DNA from: Ophiostoma sp. CBS 140.51
Lineage: Eukaryota > Ascomycota > Sordariomycetes > Ophiostomatales > Ophiostomataceae
DNA length: 43,826 nucleotides
Assembly: GCA_029298735.1 (NCBI GenBank)
Contig: JANSLP010000272.1
Location: 1 to 43,826 of the forward strand
Direction: 5' to 3'
Each line of letters opens with the position of its first letter. Position 1 is the stretch's first letter. The translations under genes were made by a program, and so were the position numbers. The notes under the pieces were generated by a model. That model saw only the letters and a list, made by a program, of their open reading frames with translations. It made no database searches and had not been told where the DNA came from. Positions 22,266 through 32,752 of the stretch are shown here, piece by piece.

Positions 22266-23789
22266 ATGGACGATAAAGTCACACCGTTGACCGAGATCCG
22301 GCAGTACGAGGAGGCAGCCGAGGTCGTCGATGCCAAGGAGATCCAGCAGAACCTCCAAAAGTCGTACCTCAATGGTTACGTACCCAGCACGCCTGAGGAG
22401 AAGTCCTTCCATCGCGCACTAAACCGTCGCCTTGACTTGTTCTTGATGGGCTTCTGTGCTCTCATCTACATATTCAACGGGTTGGATCGCAGCAACCTGG
22501 GCAACGCTCAAACTGGTGGACTGACCAAAGACTTGGGCCTTGAGTCGTCAGTCATCAACGAGGCAGCGTCGCTGTTTTACGCCACCTACATTCCCTTTGC
22601 ACCAGTATCGACTGTCATCGGCAAGAGAGTCGGCCAGGCACGCTGGCTCGGCATCATCGGCGTGCTCTGGGGAGTCACCACCATTGCCACGGCCTTTGTC
22701 AAGACACGCCCACAACTGCTGGTGGTGCGCATCCTCCTGGGCCTTTTTGAGACTGGCCTCTACCCGACAGTCATGTCCTACCTCTCCGTCTTTTATCCGC
22801 GCTACGACGTGGCCTTCCGCATTGCCATGTTTTACTCCTGCTATGCCATTGCAACGGCCTTTGGTGGCCTCATTGCCTATGGCTGTTTCCACATCAACGG
22901 TGCTCTCTTCAGCTGGCAGTACCTGTTTATCATCGAGGGTGCCTGCTCCGTACTCATTGCACTGGTCACGCCGTTCTGGCTCCCGCAAGATGTCGGCTCT
23001 GCCTGGTTCCTGACGCCGGAGCAGCGTGAGTTTGGTGTTCGCCGCATGCGAATTGATGCCGCAGCCAACGTCAGCCAGGCCAACAAAATCACCAAGCGGG
23101 ACATTATTGAGGGCATCCTTGACTGGAAAATGTACTTTTTGCTGCTGCCCAACATCTGCCAAGGTGTCACTGCCCTCGGCCTGACCACCTTCTTTCCCAT
23201 TGTCGTGCAGGCTCTCGGTTACACGGGTGCCACAGCCAACCTCATGACTGTACCGCCCTACGTTGCTGGCTGTGTCGTTGGCCTGACTGTTTCATACTTG
23301 TCGGACCACTACAAGCGGCGTCTGTATGGCTTGCTGGGCGCCTTGATCATATCTATTGCTGGACTCAGCTTGACGGTTGGCTTGCCAATCGACAACTATC
23401 GAGGCCGTTACGGTGGACTCGTTCTGTTGGTTGCTGGCAGCTTCATTGGCTCGCCACTCCAGGTATCGTGGCTGTCTGGCAATACACCCGAACCGGGCAT
23501 GCGCGTGGTCGTCCTCGGCATCAACGGCTGGGGCAATTTCTCGGGTCTCATCGGCAGCCAAATCTTCTTGTCCAAGTACGGCCCGTCCTACCGCACACCG
23601 TTGCTAATCACGCTGGGTCTAGCTGCTGCTGGTTTTATTCTGTTTGCTGCCAATGCCATTGTTCTGCAAATGGTCAACCGCCATCGTGCCAAGATTGTCG
23701 CGGGAATGACGGCCGAGGAGATTGCTGAGGAGAACTCCAATGACAAGCGATACGGTGACAAGAAGGTGACATTTGTCTATGGTTGGTAG
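22266..23789 (+). CDS. MFS permease, allantoate/anion:cation symporter type
   Basis: Proton-coupled plasma-membrane uptake of a small organic anion, in the Dal5-like anion:cation symporter family (substrates of relatives include allantoate, nicotinate, pantothenate and other carboxylates). A single uninterrupted exon gives 507 residues. Marks are a hydrophilic N-terminus of about 55 residues, RRLDLFLMGFCALIY leading into the first segment, the LDRSNLGNA motif, and two blocks of six membrane segments. Between them is a loop containing WFLTPEQREFGVRRM, and a charged tail ends the protein. It is head-to-head with the dehydrogenase at 21579. The pairing suggests that an imported acid is processed by the neighbouring enzymes (inference). 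Confidence 0.92.
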   Translation: MDDKVTPLTEIRQYEEAAEVVDAKEIQQNLQKSYLNGYVPSTPEEKSFHRALNRRLDLFLMGFCALIYIFNGLDRSNLGNAQTGGLTKDLGLESSVINEAASLFYATYIPFAPVSTVIGKRVGQARWLGIIGVLWGVTTIATAFVKTRPQLLVVRILLGLFETGLYPTVMSYLSVFYPRYDVAFRIAMFYSCYAIATAFGGLIAYGCFHINGALFSWQYLFIIEGACSVLIALVTPFWLPQDVGSAWFLTPEQREFGVRRMRIDAAANVSQANKITKRDIIEGILDWKMYFLLLPNICQGVTALGLTTFFPIVVQALGYTGATANLMTVPPYVAGCVVGLTVSYLSDHYKRRLYGLLGALIISIAGLSLTVGLPIDNYRGRYGGLVLLVAGSFIGSPLQVSWLSGNTPEPGMRVVVLGINGWGNFSGLIGSQIFLSKYGPSYRTPLLITLGLAAAGFILFAANAIVLQMVNRHRAKIVAGMTAEEIAEENSNDKRYGDKKVTFVYGW

Positions 23790-23804
23790 AGGTGGGAAGG
23801 TGCG

Positions 23805-23810
23805 AATAAA
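23805..23810 (+). terminator. Poly(A)-type signal of allantoate-type permease
   Basis: AATAAA lies 16 bases after the stop at 23789. The remaining bases to 24115 hold no gene and form a convergent 3' region with the next dehydrogenase. Confidence 0.4.
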
Positions 23811-24115
23811 ATTTAGTCTGCAGTGATTAATTAAGACACCAAAGTACAAGAATATCAGTTCGGTTCATAGCAGAATTGAAGAGTGTGTGAGAATAACCTT
23901 GTGCCACTAGCCGTGTAAATAGGCTGTAGGCTTCAGTACCACTACAGCACTACAATGCTATCCTTTTAGGGGTGGATTAGCGCATTGTGGGTCTCAAAAG
24001 TCAAGAGAAAAGTCATTTCAATTTTACTCCAGAAGCAGCGCACTTCCTTTATATATAAGATCATAAATTTAATAACGCTGCGAATTTCAAATAGTCTTGG
24101 TATAAATCATATCAA

Positions 24116-25081
24116 TTACATCCCGTGGGCACCACCGTCCACGAAAATTCGGGCGCCGTTCACGTAGTTGCTGGCTGCACTAGCCAAAAACACAGTGATG
24201 CCACGAAAATCGCTCGGCTTACCCCATCGTCGAGCTGGGATGGAGCTGACAATACGGTCGTTTGTTGGCTTGTCGTTGATGAAACGTGCCGCCAGAGGTG
24301 TATCGATCCAGCTACGTTTGTCAGTACAGTCTCAACTTCATGGAGGTCAGATGGCAACCTACCCGGGAAAAATTGAGTTGGCCTGGATATTGTAGGGCCC
24401 AAACTCGTTGGCCAGTGAGTTTGTGAGCTGGGCCACAGCGGCTTTGATGGGCCCGTACACAGAGAACGTCGGCATTGCCTTATGGGCCGCAAGTGAGCAA
24501 ATGTTGATAATCTTGCCACCACGCTGATGCTCAATCATATGTCGAGCCACACACTGAGAAAGAATCCACACTGCGTTGAAGTTGATTTGAATAATCTTCA
24601 TCTGTTAGTGGTCTTTACTTTATTTTCGCTATTCATTGCCCAGATAACTTACCGCATCTTTGTGCTCATCTGTCTCGTGTAGAATGGGAATAGAGCCACT
24701 GCTGATACCAGCCACGTTACAGAGTATATCAATCTGGTGCCCGTCATCAAAGACCTGCTGAATGACTTTGCGTATTGATGGCGAGTCACTCAAGTCACAA
24801 TCGTAGACTGACACCTTCCGTCCCGTTGCTTGCGACAGCTCTGCGTGGAAATTTGATTTCTCGCCGGGGATCTGAAAGATGGTAATGTCTGCTCCAGCAT
24901 CCGCCAGACCGCGTGTCATTGCACCGCCGATGCCCCCGTTCGCACCCGTCACCAAGGCCGTCTTGCCGCTCAGATCGAACAGAGAAAGCGTGGCCTCGTC
25001 TGTCGGTGCAGATGCGGGCGTGGGCTCGTCTGGTAATGTGAACTTTAGCATCGTTGCCAGGGTTGTATTGTTTGAAGACAT
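24116..25081 (-). CDS. Short-chain dehydrogenase/reductase (gluconate-dehydrogenase-like)
   Basis: Classical SDR oxidoreductase. Exons on the minus strand: 25081-24653, 24601-24363 and 24311-24116, with introns of 51 bases (GTAAGT...CAG and GTAGGT...TAG). The product is 287 residues. The cofactor motif TGANGGIG is at 45-52, NVAG at 122-125, serine 179 is the catalytic serine, and the catalytic pair is Y192/K196. The C-terminus has NGARIFVDGGAHGM. The N-terminal 35 residues precede the fold and are not a targeting signal that I recognise. The loop and end sequences recall 2-deoxy-D-gluconate or 3-oxoacyl reductase-like SDRs. The substrate is open. It is head-to-head with the glutathione transferase gene. 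Confidence 0.92.
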
Positions 25082-25650
25082 TGTGGTTGCTGTCGCGTAT
25101 GTTTACTGTGACTTGAGTTGATGATCTAGTGACAGGGTATGGTGATAAAAAATGTGACGAGGTGATTAACAAATATTAGAACCACGAAGAGGCAGAACAG
25201 AGAAACCGACTTTGAGCATATGAGGTAGATCAAAGTCCGAAGGTCGGGGCTATTCAAGTTACGGAGATACTTCACGCTTCTCAGCAGAAGTCCATTCAAA
25301 GGGACAATCGAGAAGCAAGACGCCAGTCCTCACGGGGAAAGCTATTCGTGTTGTTCTCCATACTCTGTCGTGGCGCGGGGAGGGATAGGATTGCGCTAGT
25401 GTCAACGACCATAGCCGATGGCGAGGTGTCTATCACCAAGCAGGCATTTCCTGTTTAGGTAGCACCCGAGGAGCACCCGAGTGGTTGGTACCCACTGCGC
25501 ATTCATGACCCCAATTACATGAGGGGTTTTCCAAACATTTTAGTATGTAGGAGTGACAGAAATCGTTTTTTGGATATTTATTTGCAGAGAAAGAAAGAAG
25601 CTTCATCCATTACTCTGATACCAAACAGCATCAAAAAATCGGTTCACAAA
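25082..25650. promoter_or_regulatory. Shared divergent promoter, SDR and glutathione transferase
   Basis: 569 bases between divergent genes. A 10-base direct repeat (AGCACCCGAG at 25461-25470 and 25472-25481) lies about 170-190 bases before the transferase start. No coding region is supported. Confidence 0.45.
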
Positions 25651-26501
25651 ATGTCCGAGCCTCAGTTTACACTCTATTCGACCCTCATCGGTCCCAATGG
25701 TAGGCCACTTTGAGTATCATTCAGCCAAGATTATTGGGCGTTCCTTTTCTGTCGCTAACTTATCAGGATGGAAGGTTGCCATGGTTCTTGCGGAGCTGGG
25801 ACTGACCTACAAGACCGTTTGGCCGGACTTTTCGAAAAGCAAGTTCACATTATTTGATGCAGCAATAAACACATATACTAACAACAAACAGAGGAACAGA
25901 AGGGACCCGAGTTCACAAAGTTGAACCCCAATGGCCGTATTCCGGTCCTCGTTGACCACAAGAACAATGACTTTACGCTCTGGTAGGTTGTTTGCGCTCA
26001 TGAGGGAACAGGAGATAATCTTCAAGATTCTCACGACTACACCACTCCAGGGAGTCCAATTCTATCATTGAGTATCTTGTACTCAAGTACGACCCCGACC
26101 ACACCATCTCATTTGCCGATTTCGAGAGCCAGCAATACGTGCGCCAGTGGTTGTATTTCCAGGCATCTGGCCAGGGCCCCTATTACGGCCAGGCAGTCTG
26201 GTTCGTCAAGAACTGCAACGGCAAGCCTGCCGAGGTCGTCGAGCGTTACACCAACGAGACCAAGCGTGTGCTCAAGGTGCTTGACGGTGTGTTGGCCACA
26301 CGCGAGTGGCTCGTTGGCGACAAACTGTCTGTGGCCGACATCTCCTTCTTGCAGTGGAACACCAGTGCCGACCGCATCATTGTCGGCTCCGACTTTATCG
26401 ACAAGGAGACTCCCCATGTCCGCCACTGGATGAATGCTATGATTGCACGGCCCGGCATTGCCAAGGTGATGGCCGAGCGTGTCAAGATGATGTCGTCATA
26501 A
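25651..26501 (+). CDS. Glutathione S-transferase, Ure2-like
   Basis: Cytosolic glutathione transferase conjugating or reducing electrophiles with glutathione. Four exons: 25651-25699, 25767-25838, 25892-25982 and 26051-26501. The product is 220 residues, normal for the family. The N-terminal thioredoxin-like domain contains LNPNGRIPVLVDH and the WESNSIIEYL glutathione-binding segment built across the third intron. The C-terminal helical domain has EWLVGDKLSVADISF. The second intron only fits with a GC donor (see 25839-25891). Its position beside two dehydrogenases and a monooxygenase suits removal of a reactive intermediate (inference). Confidence 0.92.
25839..25891 (+). other. GC-AG intron in glutathione transferase gene
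   Basis: The donor reads AAA|GCAAGT and the acceptor ACAAACAG|AG, with ACTAAC upstream of it, 53 bases in all. No GT donor nearby restores the reading frame into the GPEFTKLNPNG exon, whereas the GC donor gives an exact match to the family. Confidence 0.8.
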
Positions 26502-27109
26502 GCTCTGACGTGGGTATAGAACGGTGCGTAGAATAGAGACATGGTTTATCATAAGTCACCTGTATAATATGGGCCGAATATCCATGTCCACATAGATCAC
26601 TACAACTGCTTTTGTTTAGACACAAAGCCAAAACGACTCCAAATATGAACAAGAAAACAAACAAAAAGACGTCAATGAAAGTCTATGCGACTTTCGAATT
26701 TCTACCGGTTAAATTGTCGTGGCTGGCATCTCTTGAATTATATTTAGCAAAATTATGTGTAAACCTTGACAACCCCAATTTCCTAACACTGCCCTACAAG
26801 GACCCCGATGCCCCTACGGCTAGTGATATCCGGGCTGGCGAGGCTAATACAGCCTATGTGCCCCAACCACACGCTCGATCCGACACTAACCCGACAACTT
26901 GCGGAGTTAAGCTCCGACGTCGACTGTCTAATTCCCCCGCCCAAGAACCCTGTTAACGAACATGACTACCCATTCAACAAGGTCAAACGTCCCTGGCTAG
27001 AAACCTGGCCAGCAAAAATATTACACGAGACTGTCTTTCTGCAGCGTCAAGCGATTTCTTCTACAGTCGAAACAAATATGTCGAGGATCCGTCCAGTTCC
27101 AATCCCAAC
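26502..27109. other. Intergenic, promoter of Zn2Cys6 regulator
   Basis: 608 bases. An open frame from 26808 runs into the regulator in another frame and has no domain, so it is taken as leader. A CGG-N9-CCG dyad is at 26902-26916. Confidence 0.5.
26902..26916. promoter_or_regulatory. CGG-N9-CCG inverted triplet
   Basis: CGGAG at 26902-26906 and CTCCG at 26912-26916 form an inverted pair, CGG and CCG separated by nine bases. Zn2Cys6 dimers commonly bind such triplet pairs. It lies about 200 bases before a Zn2Cys6 gene, so self-regulation is conceivable. Confidence 0.3.
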
Positions 27110-29674
27110 ATGTCACTACTTAACCCCAGTTCGACGGCAAGCACCTCTGGGGACACGACTGCTGTGCCCAAGAAGAGACGGGGTAGGCTTGCGTGCCAGC
27201 GCTGCCACAATCGGCGTGTTCGTTGTGATGCCTCGGTCAAAGGCCCACCGTGCTCGCATTGCACTGCCAGTGACTTGGCGGACTCGTGCCGTCTCATCGA
27301 GTCCCGGAAAGTGCGCGGAGAGCGAGGTCGATTCTCGTCCAGAGCTGTGCTTACGCCGAGTGAAGTATCTACGGCCGTCAACATATCGTCAGACCTAGTG
27401 ACACGGGGCGTGCAAAAGCAGTATGTACAGGAGCCAGCCCACGACCAGGTCAACTGTACCACCGATACAATACCTACGGAAGATACCACGACGCCCGACA
27501 GCCACCGACCACAGCCATCTCAACCACCACACACGGGTACACCATTCGAGGCCGATCAGTGGACAAAAATTGTCACACGAGATGCTGCACCCGTGCCGGA
27601 GAGCGGTCGTATCACGTACCTGGGTGAGTCGTGGAATCTTTCCTACTTTCTGCAGTGGAAGTCGCATACTGGAGCTGTCGCCAATGGGGCAAACGCTGCT
27701 GCCCTCGACAACGCGTCACCATCGTCACAGTCAGATGGCCACTCACCGAGTTTGCATATACCCGTGCCGCCCAGCAAAAGCCGCAGTCACGACATCTTGT
27801 CTGCCACAGCGCCACGGCCGTACGCTCATGCCTCGAGAACATCGTCTTCAGTCGAAGGTCAACTTTCACAGCCCGTGAAACGCGCACTCCTAGATGCGTA
27901 CTGCCGCCACCACCTAACTCTATACCCAGTGATGTCCGAAACCAACCTTCGAGCAGATTTTGACGCCAACACAATATCACCACTCCTTCTTGCGGCCGTG
28001 CTATACGCTGGGGCTATTCATGCACCCGAGCCCATCATATATCGCGCCGGCTTCGAAAGCCGTCAAGCGTGTCTACGAAAACTGTACTTGCGAGCAAAGA
28101 GTCTATTCTTTGAAGAGGACGAGGAGGATGAAGAAGGGAGCGCGAGCTCCAACGACAAGGATAACGATCCCCTTGCCCGTGTGCAGGCTGCATTCTTGCT
28201 GCACCACATGTGGTTCCGTCCAAACTCAACAATGGACTGCTGGACATGGTTGGGTCTGGCTGTAAGGCTGGCACAAAATATGGGGATGCACCGCAGCACT
28301 GCGAGGTCATCGTTGAGGGATGATGACAGGAAGCTGTGGAAACGGATGTGGTGGTCCCTCTATGTGAGTAAAGAAGCTTTTCTGATGCGAGGAAATCATC
28401 AACGTTGCGTTATCAACGACTAACCACAGGCGTACAATACAGTCACGAGACTCTCAGCTTGCCAGCGGTGTAGGCAAGCCTCTTATAATTAATGACCTGG
28501 ACTGTGACGTCGAGCCGTTGTCCATGGATGACTTTGAAGACCACCACGGCCAGGAGGTCCGCCTCTTTGCTATCCACCAGGCCCGTCTCGCTGACGTATG
28601 TAAGTTATCCCGCTCCCCAAAGGTAATGGTTATCCATTTCTAGCATGCTTGCTGATCATCCATGCTGACGTGAACAGGCAAGCAAGTGATGAGCAGCCGT
28701 TTTGTACCCCGGTGTGCCGCACAGCCGCTCGATAACGAACAGAAGGCCAAGTTGATCAATGACCTTGAGGCTTGGAAAGCCACCCTACCCGGCTCGCTCA
28801 TGTACCACCCAAATCAGGACCCCGAGAGCACGCCCTTCGAAGCACTTCTTCTAGAAACCGTGTACAACAATATGATTCTTCTCATCCACCGACCACAGTT
28901 TCTACCCAACAACCAGGCTGCGTCCATAGAAAATGACGCCCCGTCCTGGAAAATTGTTTTTCATGCTGCAGGCGTCATAACTCGGGTCACTAATATCATC
29001 ATGAACTACAAATCTATCTACCACTGTCCAATATTCTAGTAGGTTTCTCGCCCTCAATTCCACATTGGCCAATGACAAACTAACTCTTCAGTACGTCTGC
29101 GCTCTTTGGAGCCATGCTCATGCATGCCATTCGAGGCCCATCTGCAGAACATCAGCTCAGCCTATGTATGATAGCCATGCGCAGCTTGGCCACCATGTAC
29201 TCCAACGCCGAATGGGTTCGAAACATCTTTCAGGCTCTCGATAGAAAGAAGCAAACGGCAGTCTATCCGTCTGTATCTACATGCGGAAGCTCGCCTCATC
29301 CTGCTTTTCAAGAAGACAATTCAACTCTGCCAACAACCACGTCACTATCCATTCACCCACGTAGAGATGAGTGGCCGACACCTACCACCACCGCAAGACT
29401 TTCAGGTGATTCCTCGGAACATATAGGTGCAACGGTACAACAGTTGTGGCCGCTACATGAAGGTCACGACAGAATCAGAGGCGAAAACACACTGTTTCCA
29501 CCCCTTGTCGGTCACACACCTACTGAAAACGCATTGCCGCCTGATGCTATGCATATAGACCCGTTCAACTTTAGCCATCTGCATCCAGATCTGGAATGTT
29601 ACTGGGAGGATTTTGTTCGTTCGGAGAATCTTTTTACCAACCAGTACATTCTCGACAGGCTATCTGGCGGTTGA
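27110..29674 (+). CDS. Zn2Cys6 transcription factor
   Basis: Nuclear regulator of 784 residues. Four exons: 27110-28363, 28443-28599, 28678-29038 and 29092-29674. All introns are GT-AG. The first acceptor was chosen as AATACAG because the earlier CAG breaks the frame. The zinc cluster uses C29, C32, C39, C48, C51 and C60 with the wide spacing 2-6-8-2-8, preceded by a basic KKRRGR. This wide spacing resembles the AmdR/cutinase-factor group. The middle homology region has LAVRLAQNMGMHRS and KLWKRMWWSLY followed by a GKPLIINDLDCDVEPL segment after the first intron. An acidic stretch (DEEDEE) lies before it. It is the natural candidate to regulate the enzymes from 15 to 26 kb, which is inference. 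Confidence 0.92.
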
Positions 29675-29806
29675 CATTTGTGGCTGACATGCTTGTTAAG
29701 TAAACATATATCCATGGACAAGATGGTGAACTATATTTGGCTACCAATAGAGACTCCGCATGTAATTTCATTGTCACCAAGAATTTATATCTTCATTTGT
29801 GATGGA

Positions 29807-30621
29807 TTACTTCAGCCGGTCGAGAACTTGCTGCAGCCACCATTTATGTAACCGTATATCGTCCGTCAGCTCTGCGTGGAAACTCGTACCCAGAACGTTA
29901 TCCTGCCTAACCGCAACAATATCTCCTTGGCTAGAAAGAGAGCCTGAAGGGTCCGTTGAGGTGTCACGAATTGCGGGTCGTGGCAGGACGGCGAGAACCT
30001 CAACGTTTATCTCTTGGTGAGTTTTTGGGTCGCCATTGGTCTCTCCCGCTTTTGAGCTTGAAGGCAGCAGAGTCTCCACAACTGGGGCACGGATAAACAC
30101 GCCTGGAAATGGGGTGGCGTCCGTTTCTGACTCCAAAGCCGGCATGTGAATATCAACCACAAAACTGTGTTTCTGGGTGCCAAAGTGGTTGCGGTGTACG
30201 CGGACATCCAAACCGCCCACAAACTCCTGGCCGCCTGATTTTGCACCAGTTGCTTCCTTAGAGAGTAAGATCAATCCGGCACAGGTGCCCCATGTAGGCT
30301 TCTTTTGCACTCTGTGTTGACTACTGTTAGTCTTGATGAACAAAAGGATATTGTGATAGAAAATATGACGCACTTGACAAAGTCTCTTAGTGGTTCCATA
30401 AGCCCTGTTTGCTCAGAAATGAGGGCCATGGTCGTGCTTTCTCCTCCCGGTATCACAAGGGCATCACACTGAGAAAGTTCTGATGGAGTGCGGACCGTGA
30501 CAGCATTGACGACGTCTTTTGTGGTCCCAAGGCTGGTGAGTTGTGCTCCTGCCTTCTCTAGCATTGCGACGTGCTCTGCAAAGCCACCCTGCAGGGCAAG
30601 AACGCCAACAGTGATAACCAT
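29807..30621 (-). CDS. pdx2: Pyridoxal 5'-phosphate synthase, glutaminase subunit
   Basis: Releases ammonia from glutamine and passes it to Pdx1 for vitamin B6 synthesis in the cytosol (DXP-independent route). Two exons: 30621-30374 and 30311-29807. The product is 250 residues. Class I amidotransferase marks are GVLALQGGFAEH at 6-17, IPGGEST at 57-63 and the nucleophile C93 in WGTCAG. RNHFGTQKHSF follows, and the catalytic pair H228/E230 lies in FHAEL near the end. The start at 30621 matches the family N-terminus. An upstream in-frame ATG would add a few poorly conserved residues. It is divergent from pdx1 across 614 bases, the arrangement also seen in yeast SNO/SNZ and Neurospora pdx-2/pdx-1. 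Confidence 0.97.
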
Positions 30622-30825
30622 CCTAAGGTAGATATGTTTGTGTCGATGAACCAAGAATGTCTGGTGATGTCTACATTAGTATGATACCAAGTCTCAAAAT
30701 TAATAATGTATTTATTTTGATTGTTTTTTTTACGTTAACAGTTTTATTTATAAATTAAGAAAAAAACGGACAAAATTTCTACCGTTATGTCTACCGGTGA
30801 AATACAACCAAGCAAACGCAATAAA

Positions 30826-30832
30826 TGACTCA
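30826..30832. promoter_or_regulatory. Gcn4/CPC1-type site TGACTCA
   Basis: Exact bZIP consensus, 205 bases before pdx2 and 404 before pdx1. Yeast SNZ1/SNO1 respond to Gcn4, so a cross-pathway-control input here is plausible. The site is seen and the function is inferred. Confidence 0.5.
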
Positions 30833-31025
30833 CACCCCTCACAAGGGCCGACATTCGGTCTCTTGTGCTGACGTACCACGCAAGTACTCAAATATCTTTC
30901 GACCGGCCAAGCTAATCAGAGCGGACAGCCAGCAGAGAGGCATTTGGACTGTCCAATCGCAGCGCAGTAAATTGCAGAGTCTGTTGCCAGATCGGCATTA
31001 GCCCGGCGAAAATCGGAATGGGGCG

Positions 31026-31051
31026 AGGGGCATGAGAAAGGGGCAGAGGGG
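31026..31051 (+). promoter_or_regulatory. Three clustered AGGGG (STRE-like) elements
   Basis: AGGGG occurs at 31026-31030, 31039-31043 and 31047-31051, 185-210 bases before the pdx1 start. Msn2/4-type stress factors bind this pentamer in fungi. Clustering in a purine-rich tract could also be chance. Confidence 0.35.
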
Positions 31052-31235
31052 GAAAGGAAAGGTGTGAAAAAAGCGAAAAAAACCATCACGAACTTGACAA
31101 CAAACATCAAAAACAGCTTCAGCCTCATCGTAACTGTTTTCCCAGTCTGATTCACACACTCTCGACCACCGCCCAGACACAAGCAAGCGCATCACCCGCA
31201 CGTAGCCAATCCAAACGCACAGAACAGCCCCAGCC

Positions 31236-32323
31236 ATGGCGTCCACCAATGAGAGCTCTGCCTTGAATAGTTCCGGCAATGTTCCCGGCAAAATAGCGCC
31301 AAATGGAACCACGGCCACCACGCCTACCGCCAGCAGTTTTACTGTCAAGGCGGGCCTGGCACAGATGCTCAAGGGTGGTGTGATTAGTAAGTTGAATTCC
31401 CCTGTCATGTTGGGCCCCTTTCTTTTGGCCCCTGAAGAGCCCTGGAGATCAGCTAGAGAACCACTGGAGAACCCCTTGTTGACGCCCTGATAGTGGATGT
31501 GACCAATGCTGACCAGGCGCGCATTGCCGAGGAGGCAGGCGCGTGTGCTGTGATGGCGCTCGAGCGCGTGCCTGCCGACATCCGGGCTACTGGCGGCGTC
31601 GCGCGCATGAGCGACCCTACTATGATCAAATCCATCCAGGCGGCGGTGACGATCCCTGTGATGGCCAAGGCGCGCATCGGCCATTTTGTCGAGTGCCAGA
31701 TTTTGGAGTCGCTGGGCGTGGACTATGTCGATGAGAGCGAGGTCCTGACACCGGCCGACGACGCGTTCCACGTCGAAAAGGATGGTTTCTCGGTGCCTTT
31801 TGTCTGCGGCTGCCGCAACCTGGGCGAGGCACTGCGACGTGTCGCGGAGGGCGCTGCTATGCTTCGCACCAAGGGCGAGGCTGGCACAGGCGACGTCGTC
31901 GAGGCTGTCAAGCACGTGCGGGCGGTCCGTGCCGACATCGCCACGGCCCAGGCCGTGCTGAAGCAGTCTGGCGACAACGGCATCCGTGCCCTTGCCCGTG
32001 AGCTTGAATGCGATGCTACGCTGCTTCGTCAGACTGCAGAGCTTGGACGTCTGCCCGTGGTCAACTTTGCTGCTGGTGGCATTGCCACCCCTGCTGATGC
32101 TGCGCTTATGATGCAGCTCGGTTGCGACGGCGTCTTTGTCGGCAGTGGCATTTTCAAGTCGGGCGACGCTGCTCGGCGTGCCAAGGCCATTGTCCGTGCT
32201 ACCACGCACTTCCGCGATGCAAAGGTGCTCTCCGAATGCAGCGAGGGTCTCGGTGAGGCCATGGTTGGCATTAGCGTCCGCAGCCTGAAGACGGAGGATA
32301 AGCTGGCCGGCCGCGGTTGGTAA
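31236..32323 (+). CDS. pdx1: Pyridoxal 5'-phosphate synthase, synthase subunit
   Basis: Builds pyridoxal 5'-phosphate from a pentose phosphate, a triose phosphate and the ammonia delivered by Pdx2. It forms the dodecameric core of the complex. Two exons: 31236-31386 and 31494-32323. The intron is 107 bases and splits the methionine codon of GGVIMDV. The product is 326 residues. Catalytic marks are D52 in GGVIMDV, the first Schiff-base lysine K109 in MAKARIGH, and the second lysine K177 in MLRTKGEAGTGD. The GGIATPADAA and GSGIFKS phosphate-binding loops are intact. A Ser/Thr/Asn-rich leader of about 33 residues precedes the conserved fold, as in other fungal copies. All key residues are present, so this is a functional gene. 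Confidence 0.98.
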
Positions 32324-32752
32324 TACTGTGCACTGAAAAGTGTAGTTATGTCTTTTTGTTCAAAAAAAGGTGAAACGAAGCAAATGGCTAGGATTGGTCT
32401 TGTTTTTTGAGAACATGCAGAGCCAGATATTTAGCCATTCTTTCTCCAAATTAAGCCTGGACAACGATATACACACGCCGTACTTCACCTATATCTACAA
32501 TGAAAACGTCACAGTCGATATGTTGTATTATCACACGGAAGAGAAGCTTTTTTATCCAGTGTAATTGGCGTACATCTGTGAGATTGACATCGTGCGTCAT
32601 GTGACCTACGCCATCTCCGTCTGACAGTCCACATATTCGCTAATCAATATCCCCGCATTATGCTCCGCACTTCCACTGCGATAGGGGGAATAAGAGACCG
32701 CCAGGAACAACATCTTTTCAACAACTTTAATCACTTCCAAATTTCTTTCAAA
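32324..32752. other. Intergenic, promoter of third Zn2Cys6 regulator
   Basis: 429 bases with a short open frame but no recognisable product. In-frame codons from 32660 to 32752 upstream of the regulator are treated as leader. Confidence 0.5.

Larger units (their letters stand above)
30622..31235. promoter_or_regulatory. Bidirectional promoter of pdx2 and pdx1
   Basis: 614 bases serve both genes. The pdx2 side is AT-rich. The middle has a TGACTCA site, and the pdx1 side has a purine-rich tract (about 31018-31083) holding three AGGGG pentamers. No gene is supported within it. Confidence 0.7.

Noticed and set aside
22548..23162. 204-codon minus-strand frame
   Set aside because: It is antisense to the allantoate-type permease and has no recognisable features.
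26808..27398. 196-codon frame upstream of and into the Zn2Cys6 gene
   Set aside because: It overlaps the zinc cluster in a different frame and its upstream part has no domain or splice support.
30998..32209. 403-codon minus-strand frame
   Set aside because: It is antisense to pdx1 and its promoter. pdx1 conservation explains the open frame.
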